The notes under the pieces are model-generated. The model ran no database searches. It saw only the letters and a program-made list of their open reading frames with translations, and had not been told where the DNA came from. From Streptomyces caniferus (lineage in GTDB: Bacteria; Actinomycetota; Actinomycetes; Streptomycetales; Streptomycetaceae), in contig NZ_BLIN01000003.1 of assembly GCF_009811555.1 (NCBI RefSeq), positions 682,001 to 746,000 on the forward strand: a stretch of DNA of 64,000 nt. Direction: 5' to 3'. This document shows, piece after piece, positions 15,587 through 24,363 of this stretch. The translations under genes and the position numbers were made by a program. Each line of letters starts with the position of its first letter. The stretch's first letter is position 1.

Positions 15587-17160
15587 CCCGCTGCCCCGTC
15601 CCACCGCGCGCCGGGAGCGACGCGCCGCCCACCACCCGCCGCCAGGCGTTCCCCGCACGATTCCGTGCCTGGGGTCTGCGCACACTCGGCCGCTGCCGGC
15701 TGCCACGCCACATCGCGGCACGGTTTCCCGCAGTTCTCGCGCACCACCGCGGCCCGAACCTGTTCACCGGGCACGCCAAAGCCTTCCACCGGGCGACGGT
15801 CGTCCACGGCCAGAGCGCCTCGGCCTACTTCCGCGCCTCGGGCATCAGCGCCTGCGCCGAAGCCAACGGAGGAATCTGCACATTCCGTATGGGGCGGCGC
15901 ACCGCCCTCTACCAGATCACCAATTCCCCGCTGACGGACGACGACGCGCTGGCGCCCTCCACCGACGCCAACCGTGAGCTGTTCGGCGACTTCATCGGCT
16001 CCCAGCCCAACGACCACCCCTGCCGCCCGGTCAAGCGTGCGGCGGTGGAACGCACTCTGGGGAATGCGACATTCATCGGTCAACTGGAGCCCGCGGTAGA
16101 GAAGTACGCGGCGGAGTACTTCCGCAGCGTGGCCGGGCGGGAATTGCCTCTCGACGACTTCGCCCTGGGGCTGGTGACCCACGTGGACAGCTTTCTGCCC
16201 GGGGTCCTCGACCTCACGCAGAAACCGCTGTCGGAGTATCTCTCCTCGACGCGCTACGGGCGAGTGATGCGCGACCTCTTCGAGCTGGCCTCCGACGTGA
16301 TCAGCAAGATCAACCGGGAGGCGATGCGGGAGGTCGACATGGTCGCCCCCTTCGTCCGCGACCTGCTCGACAGTAACGCCGAGGCCCTGGCCCACGCCCC
16401 CGAAACCAACGTGATCCGCAGGCACTTCTCGGTCTGGGAGCTTCCCGTCTCGCCCGCAGGCTTCGCCCGCCTGACAACCGCCCAGCTCAAGGAACTGGGC
16501 ACCATCATCGTGGCGACCTACGACACCACCGCCCTCAGCCTCCAATGGGCACTGGCGTACCTGGAGACCTCACCGGAGCACAGGCGCAGCGTCATCGCCG
16601 CGGCACGCGACGGCGGAGGCCCCGGGCCCTCGGTGATTGACCTGGCGGTCCTGGAGGCCGTACGGCTGGGCGGCAGCAACCCGGCCGCACTGTGGCGGCG
16701 TACGACCCGGCCGTTCACACTGGAGCACCGCGGCCGGTCGGTGACCGTACCGGCGAGCACCATGCTCTGGCTCGACCGCCGGCAGGCGAACCAGGACCCA
16801 CGGATCTTCCCCGCCCCTGACCGCTTCGATCCCGACAACATCCGCGCGATCTTCAAGTCCGGACGCGAAACGGTGTCGTCGGTGCTCTCCCGCAACCGTT
16901 ACGAGATCAACTCCTTCAGCATGGTCAACTCCCGGCGCAACCCCCGGAAGTGCCCCGGGCGCCTCTTCTCCGTGCGGATGCAGTCCATGCTCCTGGCCGA
17001 GCTGTACGCACAGTACGAGGTCACGGCGGACGGCATTGACCTGAGGCTGAAGGACCACTCGTCCATGCCACGCCCCGCGCACCCCGGGACCGTCCTGCTC
17101 ACCCCGTCCGCCGGCCCGGCGAGTACGGCGCACGAGCCACCGAAGGAGAAGACCCCGTGA
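15583..17160 (+). CDS. bcmD: Cytochrome P450 BcmD
   Basis: A 525-residue P450, longer than the roughly 400 of most bacterial class I P450s. The I-helix shows IIVATYDTTALS, the K-helix ExxR is EAVR, and the heme-ligand Cys is in RNPRKCPGRLFS, where the usual FxxGxHxC is replaced by a VNSRRNPRKC form. No ferredoxin or reductase gene is near, so electrons must come from elsewhere. Its position between the second and third oxygenases is exactly that of bcmD, the single P450 of bicyclomycin biosynthesis. It overlaps both neighbours by 4 bp, so expression is coupled. Confidence 0.92.
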   Translation: MTRCPVPPRAGSDAPPTTRRQAFPARFRAWGLRTLGRCRLPRHIAARFPAVLAHHRGPNLFTGHAKAFHRATVVHGQSASAYFRASGISACAEANGGICTFRMGRRTALYQITNSPLTDDDALAPSTDANRELFGDFIGSQPNDHPCRPVKRAAVERTLGNATFIGQLEPAVEKYAAEYFRSVAGRELPLDDFALGLVTHVDSFLPGVLDLTQKPLSEYLSSTRYGRVMRDLFELASDVISKINREAMREVDMVAPFVRDLLDSNAEALAHAPETNVIRRHFSVWELPVSPAGFARLTTAQLKELGTIIVATYDTTALSLQWALAYLETSPEHRRSVIAAARDGGGPGPSVIDLAVLEAVRLGGSNPAALWRRTTRPFTLEHRGRSVTVPASTMLWLDRRQANQDPRIFPAPDRFDPDNIRAIFKSGRETVSSVLSRNRYEINSFSMVNSRRNPRKCPGRLFSVRMQSMLLAELYAQYEVTADGIDLRLKDHSSMPRPAHPGTVLLTPSAGPASTAHEPPKEKTP

Positions 17161-18110
17161 CCGCACCACGTCCCGACTCCGCGACGCTCCGGGCGCCGGT
17201 CGTCCTCCCGGCCATGCCCACCGAGCACGAAGCCTCGACGACCTACCCACCGGTCGAGCTGGAACGCGCCCGAGTCGCCAGCGAACGCCTGGTCTTCGAC
17301 CGGCCCGACGGCTTCGACCGAGCCCTGGCCCAAGGCTTCTTCCTCGTGGCCATCCCCGAGGAGCTCGACACCACCGCAGGGGACCACTTCGCGGCCCACT
17401 TCCACGAACGCCGCCAAGGCGACGGCGACCCCCTGGACCCCTTCCGCGGCTACCGCGACATCGACGTACCCGGCACATATCAGGGCCACTTCGACCGCGA
17501 ACACGACCAGTGGGAAAACTTCTACATCGAACAGGCCAACTGGGGGCTCCTCCCGGACGCCGTCGCTCAGCTAGGCCACCAGATGACCGACCTGGGCGTC
17601 ACGGTGCTGCACAGCCTGCTCGCCCACCTGGACCTTCCCGAGCGCGACTGGGCGGAGGTGACCGGCGGACTGAGCGACTACCGCGGCCACCACCTGCTCG
17701 CCTTCAACCACTTCCGGCCCGAGAAGGCGGTGCGCGGCTCGAAGTTCCACCGTGACTCGGGATGGGTGACGGTACTGCGCTCGACCGACCCGGGACTGCT
17801 CGCCCTCATCGACGGCACACTCTGGGCGGTCAACCCGGAGCCGGGCCACTTCATCGTCAACTTCGGCAGCTCGCTCGAAGTGCTCACCGAGCGCCTGCCA
17901 CACCCCGTACGAGCCAACGTCCACGGCGTGGCATCCACCGAACGCGCACCCGGGCAGGCCCACCGCACCTCCTACGTGACGTTCCTCGACTCCGGCCTCG
18001 ACAGCACCGTGTACCGCTACGAGAACGGTGTGCCGCGCCCCCTCCAGCCGCACTCCGAATTCGCGATGCAGGAGGTTAACCGCACCTACGACGACGACTC
18101 CCACCTCTGA
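17157..18110 (+). CDS. bcmE: 2OG-Fe(II) oxygenase BcmE
   Basis: A 317-residue member of the same oxygenase family. Metal ligands are His/Asp in KFHRDSGWVTVL and a distal His in ANVHGVAS. The 2OG-binding Arg and Ser appear as HRTSYVTF. HFIVNFGSSLEVLT precedes the distal His. The GTG start overlaps the bcmD stop. The first 40 residues (Ala/Pro/Thr-rich) are an extension not shared with BcmC. By order this is BcmE, which published reconstitution places early in the oxidative cascade (recalled, not derived here). Confidence 0.9.
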   Translation: MTAPRPDSATLRAPVVLPAMPTEHEASTTYPPVELERARVASERLVFDRPDGFDRALAQGFFLVAIPEELDTTAGDHFAAHFHERRQGDGDPLDPFRGYRDIDVPGTYQGHFDREHDQWENFYIEQANWGLLPDAVAQLGHQMTDLGVTVLHSLLAHLDLPERDWAEVTGGLSDYRGHHLLAFNHFRPEKAVRGSKFHRDSGWVTVLRSTDPGLLALIDGTLWAVNPEPGHFIVNFGSSLEVLTERLPHPVRANVHGVASTERAPGQAHRTSYVTFLDSGLDSTVYRYENGVPRPLQPHSEFAMQEVNRTYDDDSHL

Positions 18111-18162
18111 TCCGGCCACCATCCCACCCCGGTATACCCCTTAGCCATACGAAAGGTCCCGC

Positions 18163-19056
18163 ATGACGACCACCACTGCCGTTCAGGGCCCACCCCTGAA
18201 CCTTCCCATCGCCCAGCTCACCGATAGCGCCGTGGACTTCGCAGCTCCCGACGGCTGGGAGCAAGCCCTCCGCCTGGGCGCCTTCCTCCTCCCCGTCCCC
18301 GCCGACCTCGACGCCGAGCCGGGGCTCCGCCTCTGCCGCAACTTCTACCTGGACCCCGACGGGGGCCCCGACGACCGCTACCGAGGGCACCGGACACGGG
18401 AACACGCCGCGTCCAAGCTCGGCTACGAGGACAGGCCCGACCAGGTCGAACAGCTCCAGATTGAAAGCATCCACTGGGACAAGTACTTCCCCGAGGACGT
18501 GATCGGCCTGCTCCAGCGGATGCGTGAACTCACCCTCAGCGCCCTCAACAGCTGCCTCGCGGCCTCAGGCGTACCGGAGCGGGACTGGGACACCGTCACC
18601 GGCGGCGCCCGCCAGGAGACCGGCTGGTGCTACACCACCGTCAACCACTACCGGGCCGGCCTCAGCCGCGACCACGGCATCGTCGAGCACACCGACAGCG
18701 GCTTCATCACTGTGATCTACGCCGACCAGCAGGGCTACGAAATCCTGGACGGCGAGCGCTGGCGACCGGTGGAAGTGCCACCGCGGCACTTCGTGGTGAA
18801 CCTCGGCGACGCCGCCGAGGTCCTCACGGCACACCTGCCCCGTGCAGCGGGCGCGGTCATTCACCGGGTCCCGCCCCGCCCAGCCCCGGTGGCGAACGGC
18901 GACCGCTCCTCGTTCACGGTCTATATGGGCCCACGCATGGACATGATGCTGTACCAGTACGGGACCGACGGCGTGCTCGGCGAGTACCAGGGCTTCCGGG
19001 ACTACTCCGTGGAGAAGTCAAAGAAGCTCGGATACGAATTCCACTCCCGGATCTGA
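18163..19056 (+). CDS. bcmF: 2OG-Fe(II) oxygenase BcmF
   Basis: A 297-residue oxygenase. The metal site is VEHTDSGFITVIY, the distal His is in AVIHRVPP, and Arg/Ser are in DRSSFTVY. The ATG at 18,163 follows GAAAGG by about 7 bases. A 52-bp gap from bcmE makes this the only unlinked junction apart from the 6-bp one to bcmG. In the known pathway BcmF is a late enzyme and the family includes desaturases, but the sequence does not separate hydroxylase from desaturase. Confidence 0.9.
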   Translation: MTTTTAVQGPPLNLPIAQLTDSAVDFAAPDGWEQALRLGAFLLPVPADLDAEPGLRLCRNFYLDPDGGPDDRYRGHRTREHAASKLGYEDRPDQVEQLQIESIHWDKYFPEDVIGLLQRMRELTLSALNSCLAASGVPERDWDTVTGGARQETGWCYTTVNHYRAGLSRDHGIVEHTDSGFITVIYADQQGYEILDGERWRPVEVPPRHFVVNLGDAAEVLTAHLPRAAGAVIHRVPPRPAPVANGDRSSFTVYMGPRMDMMLYQYGTDGVLGEYQGFRDYSVEKSKKLGYEFHSRI

Positions 19057-19062
19057 TCCGTC

Positions 19063-19974
19063 ATGACGAATACAAACGGACACGCATGGCAGAAGGCGCA
19101 ACTGAGGCCACGGGACGGAACACTCGTCTTCGACCAGGAGAACGGAATCGAACGGGCGCTGAAGGACGGATTCTTCTACGTGCAGCAGCCTCCAGACATG
19201 GAAATGACGGCCGGCGACCACTTCGCCCGCAGCTTCTACCTGCCCACCACACCCGGCGGTGACGACGACCCCTACCACGGCTTCGCTCTCTGGACGGCCG
19301 AACAACTGGGCCCGCACCAGGGCTATTTCCGACGCCAGGCCGACCAGACCGAGCAGTTCTTCCTGGAAAGCACCTGGTGGGACACGGTCTACCCCAAGGA
19401 ACTTGCACAACAGGCCGCAAACATGAGGGACTTCGCCCTTGCCATCCTGCGCGGAGTGCTCAACTACCTCGACCTGCCCCCCGAGCTCTGGGACCAGGCA
19501 ACCGGCCGCGCCCTCACCCGACAAGGTACGCACACCCTGACCTTCAACCACTTCCGGCCCGAGGTGAAATCCCGCGGCCTGAACATTCACAAGGACTCCG
19601 GCTGGGTGACCGTCCTGCGCTCAATCGAGCCCGGCCTGGAGGTTGAAAGTAACGGCGAGTGGCGACCGATCGACCCGGAACCGGGCGAGTTCATCGTCAA
19701 CTTCGGCTGCGCGATGGAAATCCTCACGCGGAACACGGCCACCCCGGTTGCGGCCGTGGCCCACCGCGTGGTCGAACAGCGTAAAGCCAGGCCGGACCAA
19801 CACGACCGCTTCTCGTACGCACTCTTCGTCGACAGCAGCCTCGACGAGACCGTGGTTCCCGGCCTCTTCCGCTACGAACCGGGAACCGGCCTGGAACTGG
19901 AAGCGAAGTTCGACACCTTCCTCAATGACATCCTCCATAACACCTACCAGCAGCACACCACCGGCCTGTACTGA
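19063..19974 (+). CDS. bcmG: 2OG-Fe(II) oxygenase BcmG
   Basis: A 303-residue oxygenase and the last gene of the operon. Active-site residues are His/Asp in NIHKDSGWVTVL, distal His in AVAHRVVEQ, and Arg/Ser in DRFSYALF. It is closest by eye to BcmE (shared HxDSGWVTVLRS block and FIVNFG strand), which suggests a recent duplication inside the cluster. The ATG at 19,063 lies 6 bp after the bcmF stop and has no strong ribosome site, consistent with translational coupling. A strong hairpin 170 bp downstream ends the unit. Confidence 0.9.
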   Translation: MTNTNGHAWQKAQLRPRDGTLVFDQENGIERALKDGFFYVQQPPDMEMTAGDHFARSFYLPTTPGGDDDPYHGFALWTAEQLGPHQGYFRRQADQTEQFFLESTWWDTVYPKELAQQAANMRDFALAILRGVLNYLDLPPELWDQATGRALTRQGTHTLTFNHFRPEVKSRGLNIHKDSGWVTVLRSIEPGLEVESNGEWRPIDPEPGEFIVNFGCAMEILTRNTATPVAAVAHRVVEQRKARPDQHDRFSYALFVDSSLDETVVPGLFRYEPGTGLELEAKFDTFLNDILHNTYQQHTTGLY

Positions 19975-20142
19975 AACCGAATCCCCACACCGCCTTTCCG
20001 ACCGGTGGCCACGCACCCTCACCCCCGCCGGAGCCACCGCACGCGCGTCGCCACCGCCGCCCTTCCAGCGCTGTCGAGAACGGCGAGCCGGAGCACAGCA
20101 AGACCGCGTTGAACGCCACGCGTCAGGCCCACCCCCGAACGC

Positions 20143-20177
20143 AGGAACCCCCGCCGGAGCAGCCGACGGGGGTTCCT
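20143..20177 (+). terminator. Terminator of the bcm operon
   Basis: A perfect 11-bp inverted repeat (AGGAACCCCCG at 20,143-20,153 and its complement at 20,167-20,177) with a 13-base loop, 168 bp after the bcmG stop. GC-rich stems without a long U tract commonly act as terminators in Streptomyces. Intrinsic termination here would be independent of Rho, the target of the product made by this operon. Confidence 0.7.
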
Positions 20178-20654
20178 CACCTCTCACCGGCGTCTCACAG
20201 ACTGTGTGGACGCCCCCGGGACTCAGAGTTCCGACATGACCTTGGGAGCCACTCCCTGCTTCGGCTGGACGCTCCAGGACACGGGCTACGACCTGTGCCA
20301 TGTGGTACCGCGGCCCACTCGCTAGCACCACGTACCACTCATCAAGATCCGGACCAGGTGCGGACCAAATCAGCCTGGCACTCGACGTTTCCACTCTTTG
20401 TCGCAGGTCAGGAACGAGGTCAGGCGTGCACCACAAGAAGACGAAGAACCTGTTTTGGTCTCGTACTCGGCCAAGAAGCTCGGCTTCTTCTAGGGGCACG
20501 AGAAAAGGCGCCTGACCTGGGCTTTTGTCCGCCAGGCGCCTTCCGACCCGTCCGATTGGTCACGCGACGCAGACGAAGACGGCATCTACCGCGGGACCCG
20601 GACGGCACGTAGCAACCGGTGGACACCGGGACGGGACAGCAGGCGACTTCGTCC
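20178..20654. other. Non-coding or decayed stretch after the bcm operon
   Basis: No gene is convincing. A plus-strand frame ending at the TAG near 20,491 closes with a plausible protein tail (VSYSAKKLGFF) and is followed directly by the hairpin module at 20,505, so the 3' end of a broken gene may be present. A minus-strand frame from 20,499 is also open. Neither has a credible start, family resemblance or consistent codon pattern. Confidence 0.4.
20491..20546 (+). terminator. Terminator-like repeat module, copy 1
   Basis: A 10-bp perfect stem, AAGGCGCCTG (20,505-20,514) with its complement (20,533-20,542). It directly follows a TAG stop and a GGGCACGA block. The same arrangement (TAA or TAG, then GGGCACGANRAAAGGCGCC, then a similar loop) recurs at 38,634-38,690, so this is a repeated element and not a one-off hairpin. 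Confidence 0.55.
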
Positions 20655-21296
20655 TCACCCTGGCCCCGGTCTGCCGCGCCACCGGCCGCCGACCCCATCC
20701 ACCGACGCCCGGAGCAGCCCGCCGCCGTCCTGCCCGAAGCCCCGCCCGAGCCGGCCCCTTCTTGTGCGGCACTGCTCGCCGTTCCCGGCCTCGCACGTCG
20801 TACAGGGCGTTTGCGGGACTTCCACGACGACCGCCCAGTCCCGCTCCCAGCACCTGCGAGCGGAGGCGGCGTTGGACTCCCAGCCGAACCCGATGCCCTT
20901 CATGGCCTCGGGGTAGCTGGTGGCCTCCATCCCGCGGGCCTCAACCCACTCTGCATCCCGGGCCAGCTTGATGCGCGGCCACAGCGTCGGGATGATCGCC
21001 AGGCCGCAGTACGCCTCGCGGTCGCTGTCGCGCGCCCCGGTTTCGCCGATGTCCCGGAAGACCTTGGCGAGCGCACCGGCGCCGTCGGTCACACCGGCGA
21101 GGAACTCGCCACCGCCATGGGCGACCGGCGCCAGTTCGCGGCCAGCACCGCCCAATGGCTGCAGGACACGCACCGTCCGGCAACGCTGATGAGCTTGTTG
21201 AACTTGGCTCTGTCCGCCGTTCCGTGCCCCTCGTGCGCGTTGCGGCGTGGTCGGGTCGCCGCACATGCAATTCGCTCGTCCTTGGTTGATAGACAA
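20655..21296 (-). CDS. Hypothetical protein fragment with possible zinc finger
   Basis: An open frame of 213 codons. The stretch around WPRIKLARDAEWVEARGM and the Cys pattern CTTCEAGNGEQCRTRRGR resemble the small C-x2-C ... C-x-T zinc-binding motif seen in actinophage and Streptomyces DNA-binding proteins. The ends look non-native and no start is supported by a ribosome site. It may be a decayed phage- or plasmid-type gene. Function not known. Confidence 0.25.
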   Translation of the reverse strand: MSINQGRANCMCGDPTTPQRARGARNGGQSQVQQAHQRCRTVRVLQPLGGAGRELAPVAHGGGEFLAGVTDGAGALAKVFRDIGETGARDSDREAYCGLAIIPTLWPRIKLARDAEWVEARGMEATSYPEAMKGIGFGWESNAASARRCWERDWAVVVEVPQTPCTTCEAGNGEQCRTRRGRLGRGFGQDGGGLLRASVDGVGGRWRGRPGPG

Positions 21297-21301
21297 TCAC
21301 C

Positions 21302-21709
21302 ATGACGTACTACGCAGACCTGACCCCGTACACGTATGACAGGGACAGTTGGGACCCAGAAGCGTCAAGCCGCTGGCGAGGCGTCCAGCTGTTGAACGTT
21401 GGGTGGCTCAGCCGCAGCAAGAACTACTCAAAAGGGGTGCCGTCGCCAGAGTTGGTAGACGCGCTGCAGCGTATGACTCAGACGCATCGGGCCCAGCAGA
21501 CGCGCGGCTATCACGTCTGCCCTTGGTGTGCCTCGAGACTCCTCGGACCGCGTGGTGACAGTCCACGGGGTAGTTCAGAGATACGCGTCATGGGGAATGG
21601 CATCGCCTACGCTGCTCCTGAGCTGGTTGCTCACTATGTCGAAGCCCACGGCTACTTGCCGCCGACCGACTTCGTACATGCTGTGCTGTCGCCCGGTGCC
21701 TTCTCCTGA
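21302..21709 (+). CDS. Conserved hypothetical protein (DUF7919-like)
   Basis: A 135-residue protein. The pattern is familiar from short Streptomyces hypotheticals: it begins MTYYADLTPYTY, then LLNVGWL, a QTRGYHVCPWC block with two Cys (possible metal site), SSEIRV, and a closing ELVAHYVEAHGYLPPTDFV. The ATG at 21,302 is well placed for the family's N-terminus although the ribosome site is weak. Family function is unknown; members are often found near immunity or secretion loci. It stands alone among transposase remnants and appears intact. Confidence 0.7.
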   Translation: MTYYADLTPYTYDRDSWDPEASSRWRGVQLLNVGWLSRSKNYSKGVPSPELVDALQRMTQTHRAQQTRGYHVCPWCASRLLGPRGDSPRGSSEIRVMGNGIAYAAPELVAHYVEAHGYLPPTDFVHAVLSPGAFS

Positions 21710-22048
21710 CCCCAGCTCTCATGGCTGGGTGAGGATGAGGATCCGGAGGAGTTCGAGCGAGGCCCGGCCATACATGGATCTCGTGAGCGTTTTCACCCGG
21801 CTCACGTGTCCCTCGGCGACACCGGAACTCCACGGGAGAGGATGCCTCCAGGGCATTCGGGCTCGCGCGAGCCAAAGGCTACGACCTGGTTCGACGCGGG
21901 GAGTTCCCCTGCCGAGTCCTGCGCCTGGGCCACAGAACCCGCGTCGTCACCGCATCCTTGCTGCGCGTACTCGAAAGCGGAGAGCCTGAGTACAACGCTC
22001 CCCCGCCGGCCTCTGCACACCGCCGTAGACCGCTGTGCACCGTCACGC
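21710..22048. other. Decayed sequence next to IS110 remnant
   Basis: No gene is seen. Minus-strand frames here probably contain the degraded C-terminal part of the adjacent IS110-type transposase, but I cannot trace a continuous alignment. The sequence has mixed codon character typical of frameshifted relics. Confidence 0.35.
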
Positions 22049-22792
22049 CTATGACGCAGCTTGGGAGTCAGAGCCGACAAGGTGGAAGCCTGCTCGGGCA
22101 GCGCCCCTATCGCCAAGCCCAGGGCGGCATTGGCTCGTCGATCGCCGCCGCGGTCGAGGCGGTGGTGATGCTGCCTGCTCCACAGCTCCTCTCGCGCCGT
22201 CGCCGCTCTCATGATCTTCGAATTGCGCGCAAGTCCTGACTAAGGCCGGGTTCTTCAGACCGGCCAGTTGCTCGCGCAGGTCCGGATCGGCGGTGGTCAG
22301 GACAGCCTCGAGCTGATTGATCGCCTGCGTGCGAGCCTTGACAGCGGAATCCTTGGCCAGTTTGAACAGACGGGCACACTGCACCGGCCCATCCCCAGCC
22401 TTGGCCTGTGAGCGAGCGCGGCCACTCAGCACCGCCCGCGCCGCCTCCTGCGCATCCACCGGATCCGACGCACCCCGCCGTCGACGAACCGAACGATCAG
22501 GCCGGTTCACCTCGAACACCTCGACCCGGCAGGCCAGCAAGTAGCGGGAGAGAGCAGCTCCGTAGCTGCCGGACCCTTCCACCCCGGCCCTGCACACCGT
22601 ACCCAGCCGGCTGGCCCACTTCCAGAGTTCGCGATAGCCCCCCGCCGTGGCGGGAGAGGGCGCGGAGTCCATGACCGCCCCTGGCATGGAGAGCACGGCG
22701 GCCACATGAACATCCCAGTGGGTGTCCACACCTAGGACCACCTCATCCACAACAGGTGGTCGGGTTCTGCAACCGGGCGGCACCGTGCTCAT
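22049..22792 (-). pseudogene. IS110-family transposase remnant
   Basis: The N-terminal DEDD-type domain is recognisable: VVLGVDTHWDVHVAAVL (first Asp), CRAGVEGSGSYG (Glu), VNRPDRSVRRRRG and SDPVDAQEAARA (Asp), then LKNPALVRTC. About 200 residues in, the frame drifts into low-complexity sequence and the C-terminal Tnp_20 Ser domain is not present intact, so the gene is frameshifted and dead. IS110 elements lack terminal inverted repeats, so ends cannot be set. A second possible IS110 tail lies at about 63.7-63.9 kb. Confidence 0.75.
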
Positions 22793-22976
22793 CTCCAAGA
22801 TCCGCCTTGTACGCGGCATCGGGCACATTCTCGACGTGCTCGACGTCCTTCACCGCGACCAGGTGGCGCTGCGCATCCACGACGGCGCGTGCCTCTCGTG
22901 CAGATCACCGTCGCACGAGAGGCTTGACCCGTTGGCTTCGTTGTCCTCTAGGAACAGCTTTTATCGACGGGCGAAC

Positions 22977-23446
22977 TCAGGGGAGCTGCACGCTCAACGC
23001 GTAGAGACGTGTCGTCTGTTCGCTGTTGGTGTTGTCGTCCGACACGAGGTACAGCGGACGTCGGCCCTTGTGCGAGCCAGTGGTCCAGTCGTTGCGAGTG
23101 CCGGCGGTGACCTGGAAAGCCGACGGTCTGCCTCGTCCGTCGCAGGCCAGGTGAATGTTGCTGGTCAGTCCGCCGCGGGAGCGTCCAAGTCCGCGTTCCT
23201 CGAGCCCTCTTTGGCCGCAGTGTGCTGGTGAGCCCGTGCGATCGTCGAATCGATCGCGACCAGCCAGTCCACTTCTGCCCGCGTCCGGGCGGCAGCGAAG
23301 AGGCGGTCGAAGGTGCCGTCGGCGGCCCAGCGGGCGAAGCGTCCGTGAACGGTCTGCCAAGGGCCGAAGCGTTCGGGCAGGTCTCGGCTGCACGTCCATA
23401 TCGCGCGGTTGGACCGACAACTCATGCCGCGATGGCGTCGGCGCAT
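22977..23446 (-). pseudogene. IS5-family transposase remnant
   Basis: Two minus-strand frames together spell part of an IS5-type DDE transposase: DLPERFGPWQTVHGRFARW and VAIDSTIARAHQH in the first, then, after a frame change, LGRSRGGLTSNIHLACDGRG and RPSAFQVTAGTRND in the second. The last quarter, with the DDE Glu, is missing and the sequence turns unrelated below about 23,070. It is related in kind to the intact element at 37.0 kb, but no terminal repeat was found, so it is a fragment. Confidence 0.7.
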
Positions 23447-23489
23447 ACCCGTGCTCCGGAAGGCAGTTGCCTCGGCACGGTCGGTGCAA

Positions 23490-24363
23490 CGCCAGGTGGC
23501 GCCGCGAGACTATCTGGGGTCACGCATCTATCTCCTGCGCCTGGCTGAGAGCGTCCAGTGCCTCCTGGTCTGGGCAGCGGCTGACGAGCGGGCGCTCGCC
23601 GGGTCGGATATCGACCGCCCCTCAGACCTGGATCGGTCTGGGGTGGCCAGCCGGTGGGCGCGCCTCTTCTGGGGAAGCACCTCGTCGCGCGATGTGAGGT
23701 GGGTATGTCACGTCACCGGTGATCGCTGTCGCGGACGCCGCTCCCGTCGTGCGCGACGTCACCTCGGTCACGACGTACGCGTGGTGGGTGCAGCTGGCCG
23801 AGAAGCCGCTCCCCGCGCCACTGACCGAACGGGATTGGGCTGTCTTGCCGCTTGGCCTGCAGCCAGGTCTTTCAGCCCTGGAAGCCCTCCTCTACGACAG
23901 CGAACCCGTGGGCCCGATCCTCTGCTGACCTCGGCACCGACGGCTCTACGCGCCGGTGGCCGCGGAGTACCAGCACAGCCTGATGGGTGAGCGGCTGGGT
24001 GTTCGGGGGCGGGATCTTTCCTGTCCGGTCGACGCTCGGCATCGCTGCGGCTGCGATGGTCGACTGTGGCCATGACCTTCGGCTACGAGCTGGCCCAACT
24101 GCGGTAGTCGGACCGCGTCGGGTACGGCAGTGGAGCCGCCTGGGCACCAGCAGTGGCGTCATCATGCGCATCAACCTGGCGGATCGAAACGGATGTCGTG
24201 CCACGCCCTCGTGCACATTGCTCGGTTGCCCTCGAAGCTCGTCCGTTGCTGCCGGGCCACGGGGCACCCGTCGAGCGTCTGCAGCAGGTCAGCGTGCGGT
24301 GCGGGTGTACGGCCGGGACATACCGTCGCGCCGGGCAGTGGCCGACGGTGACGTCCGGTCGGT
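23490..24363. other. Region with no supported gene
   Basis: Several short frames exist on both strands (for example one at 23,719-23,928 that reads protein-like for about 60 codons: SVTTYAWWVQLAEKPLP and LTERDWAVLPL). None has a ribosome site, family motif or sensible length. It is most easily read as decayed sequence flanking the transposase remnants. Confidence 0.4.

Noticed and set aside
20109..20612. Plus-strand frame between bcmG and the IS region
   Set aside because: It includes the terminator hairpin of the bcm operon and shows no coding bias.
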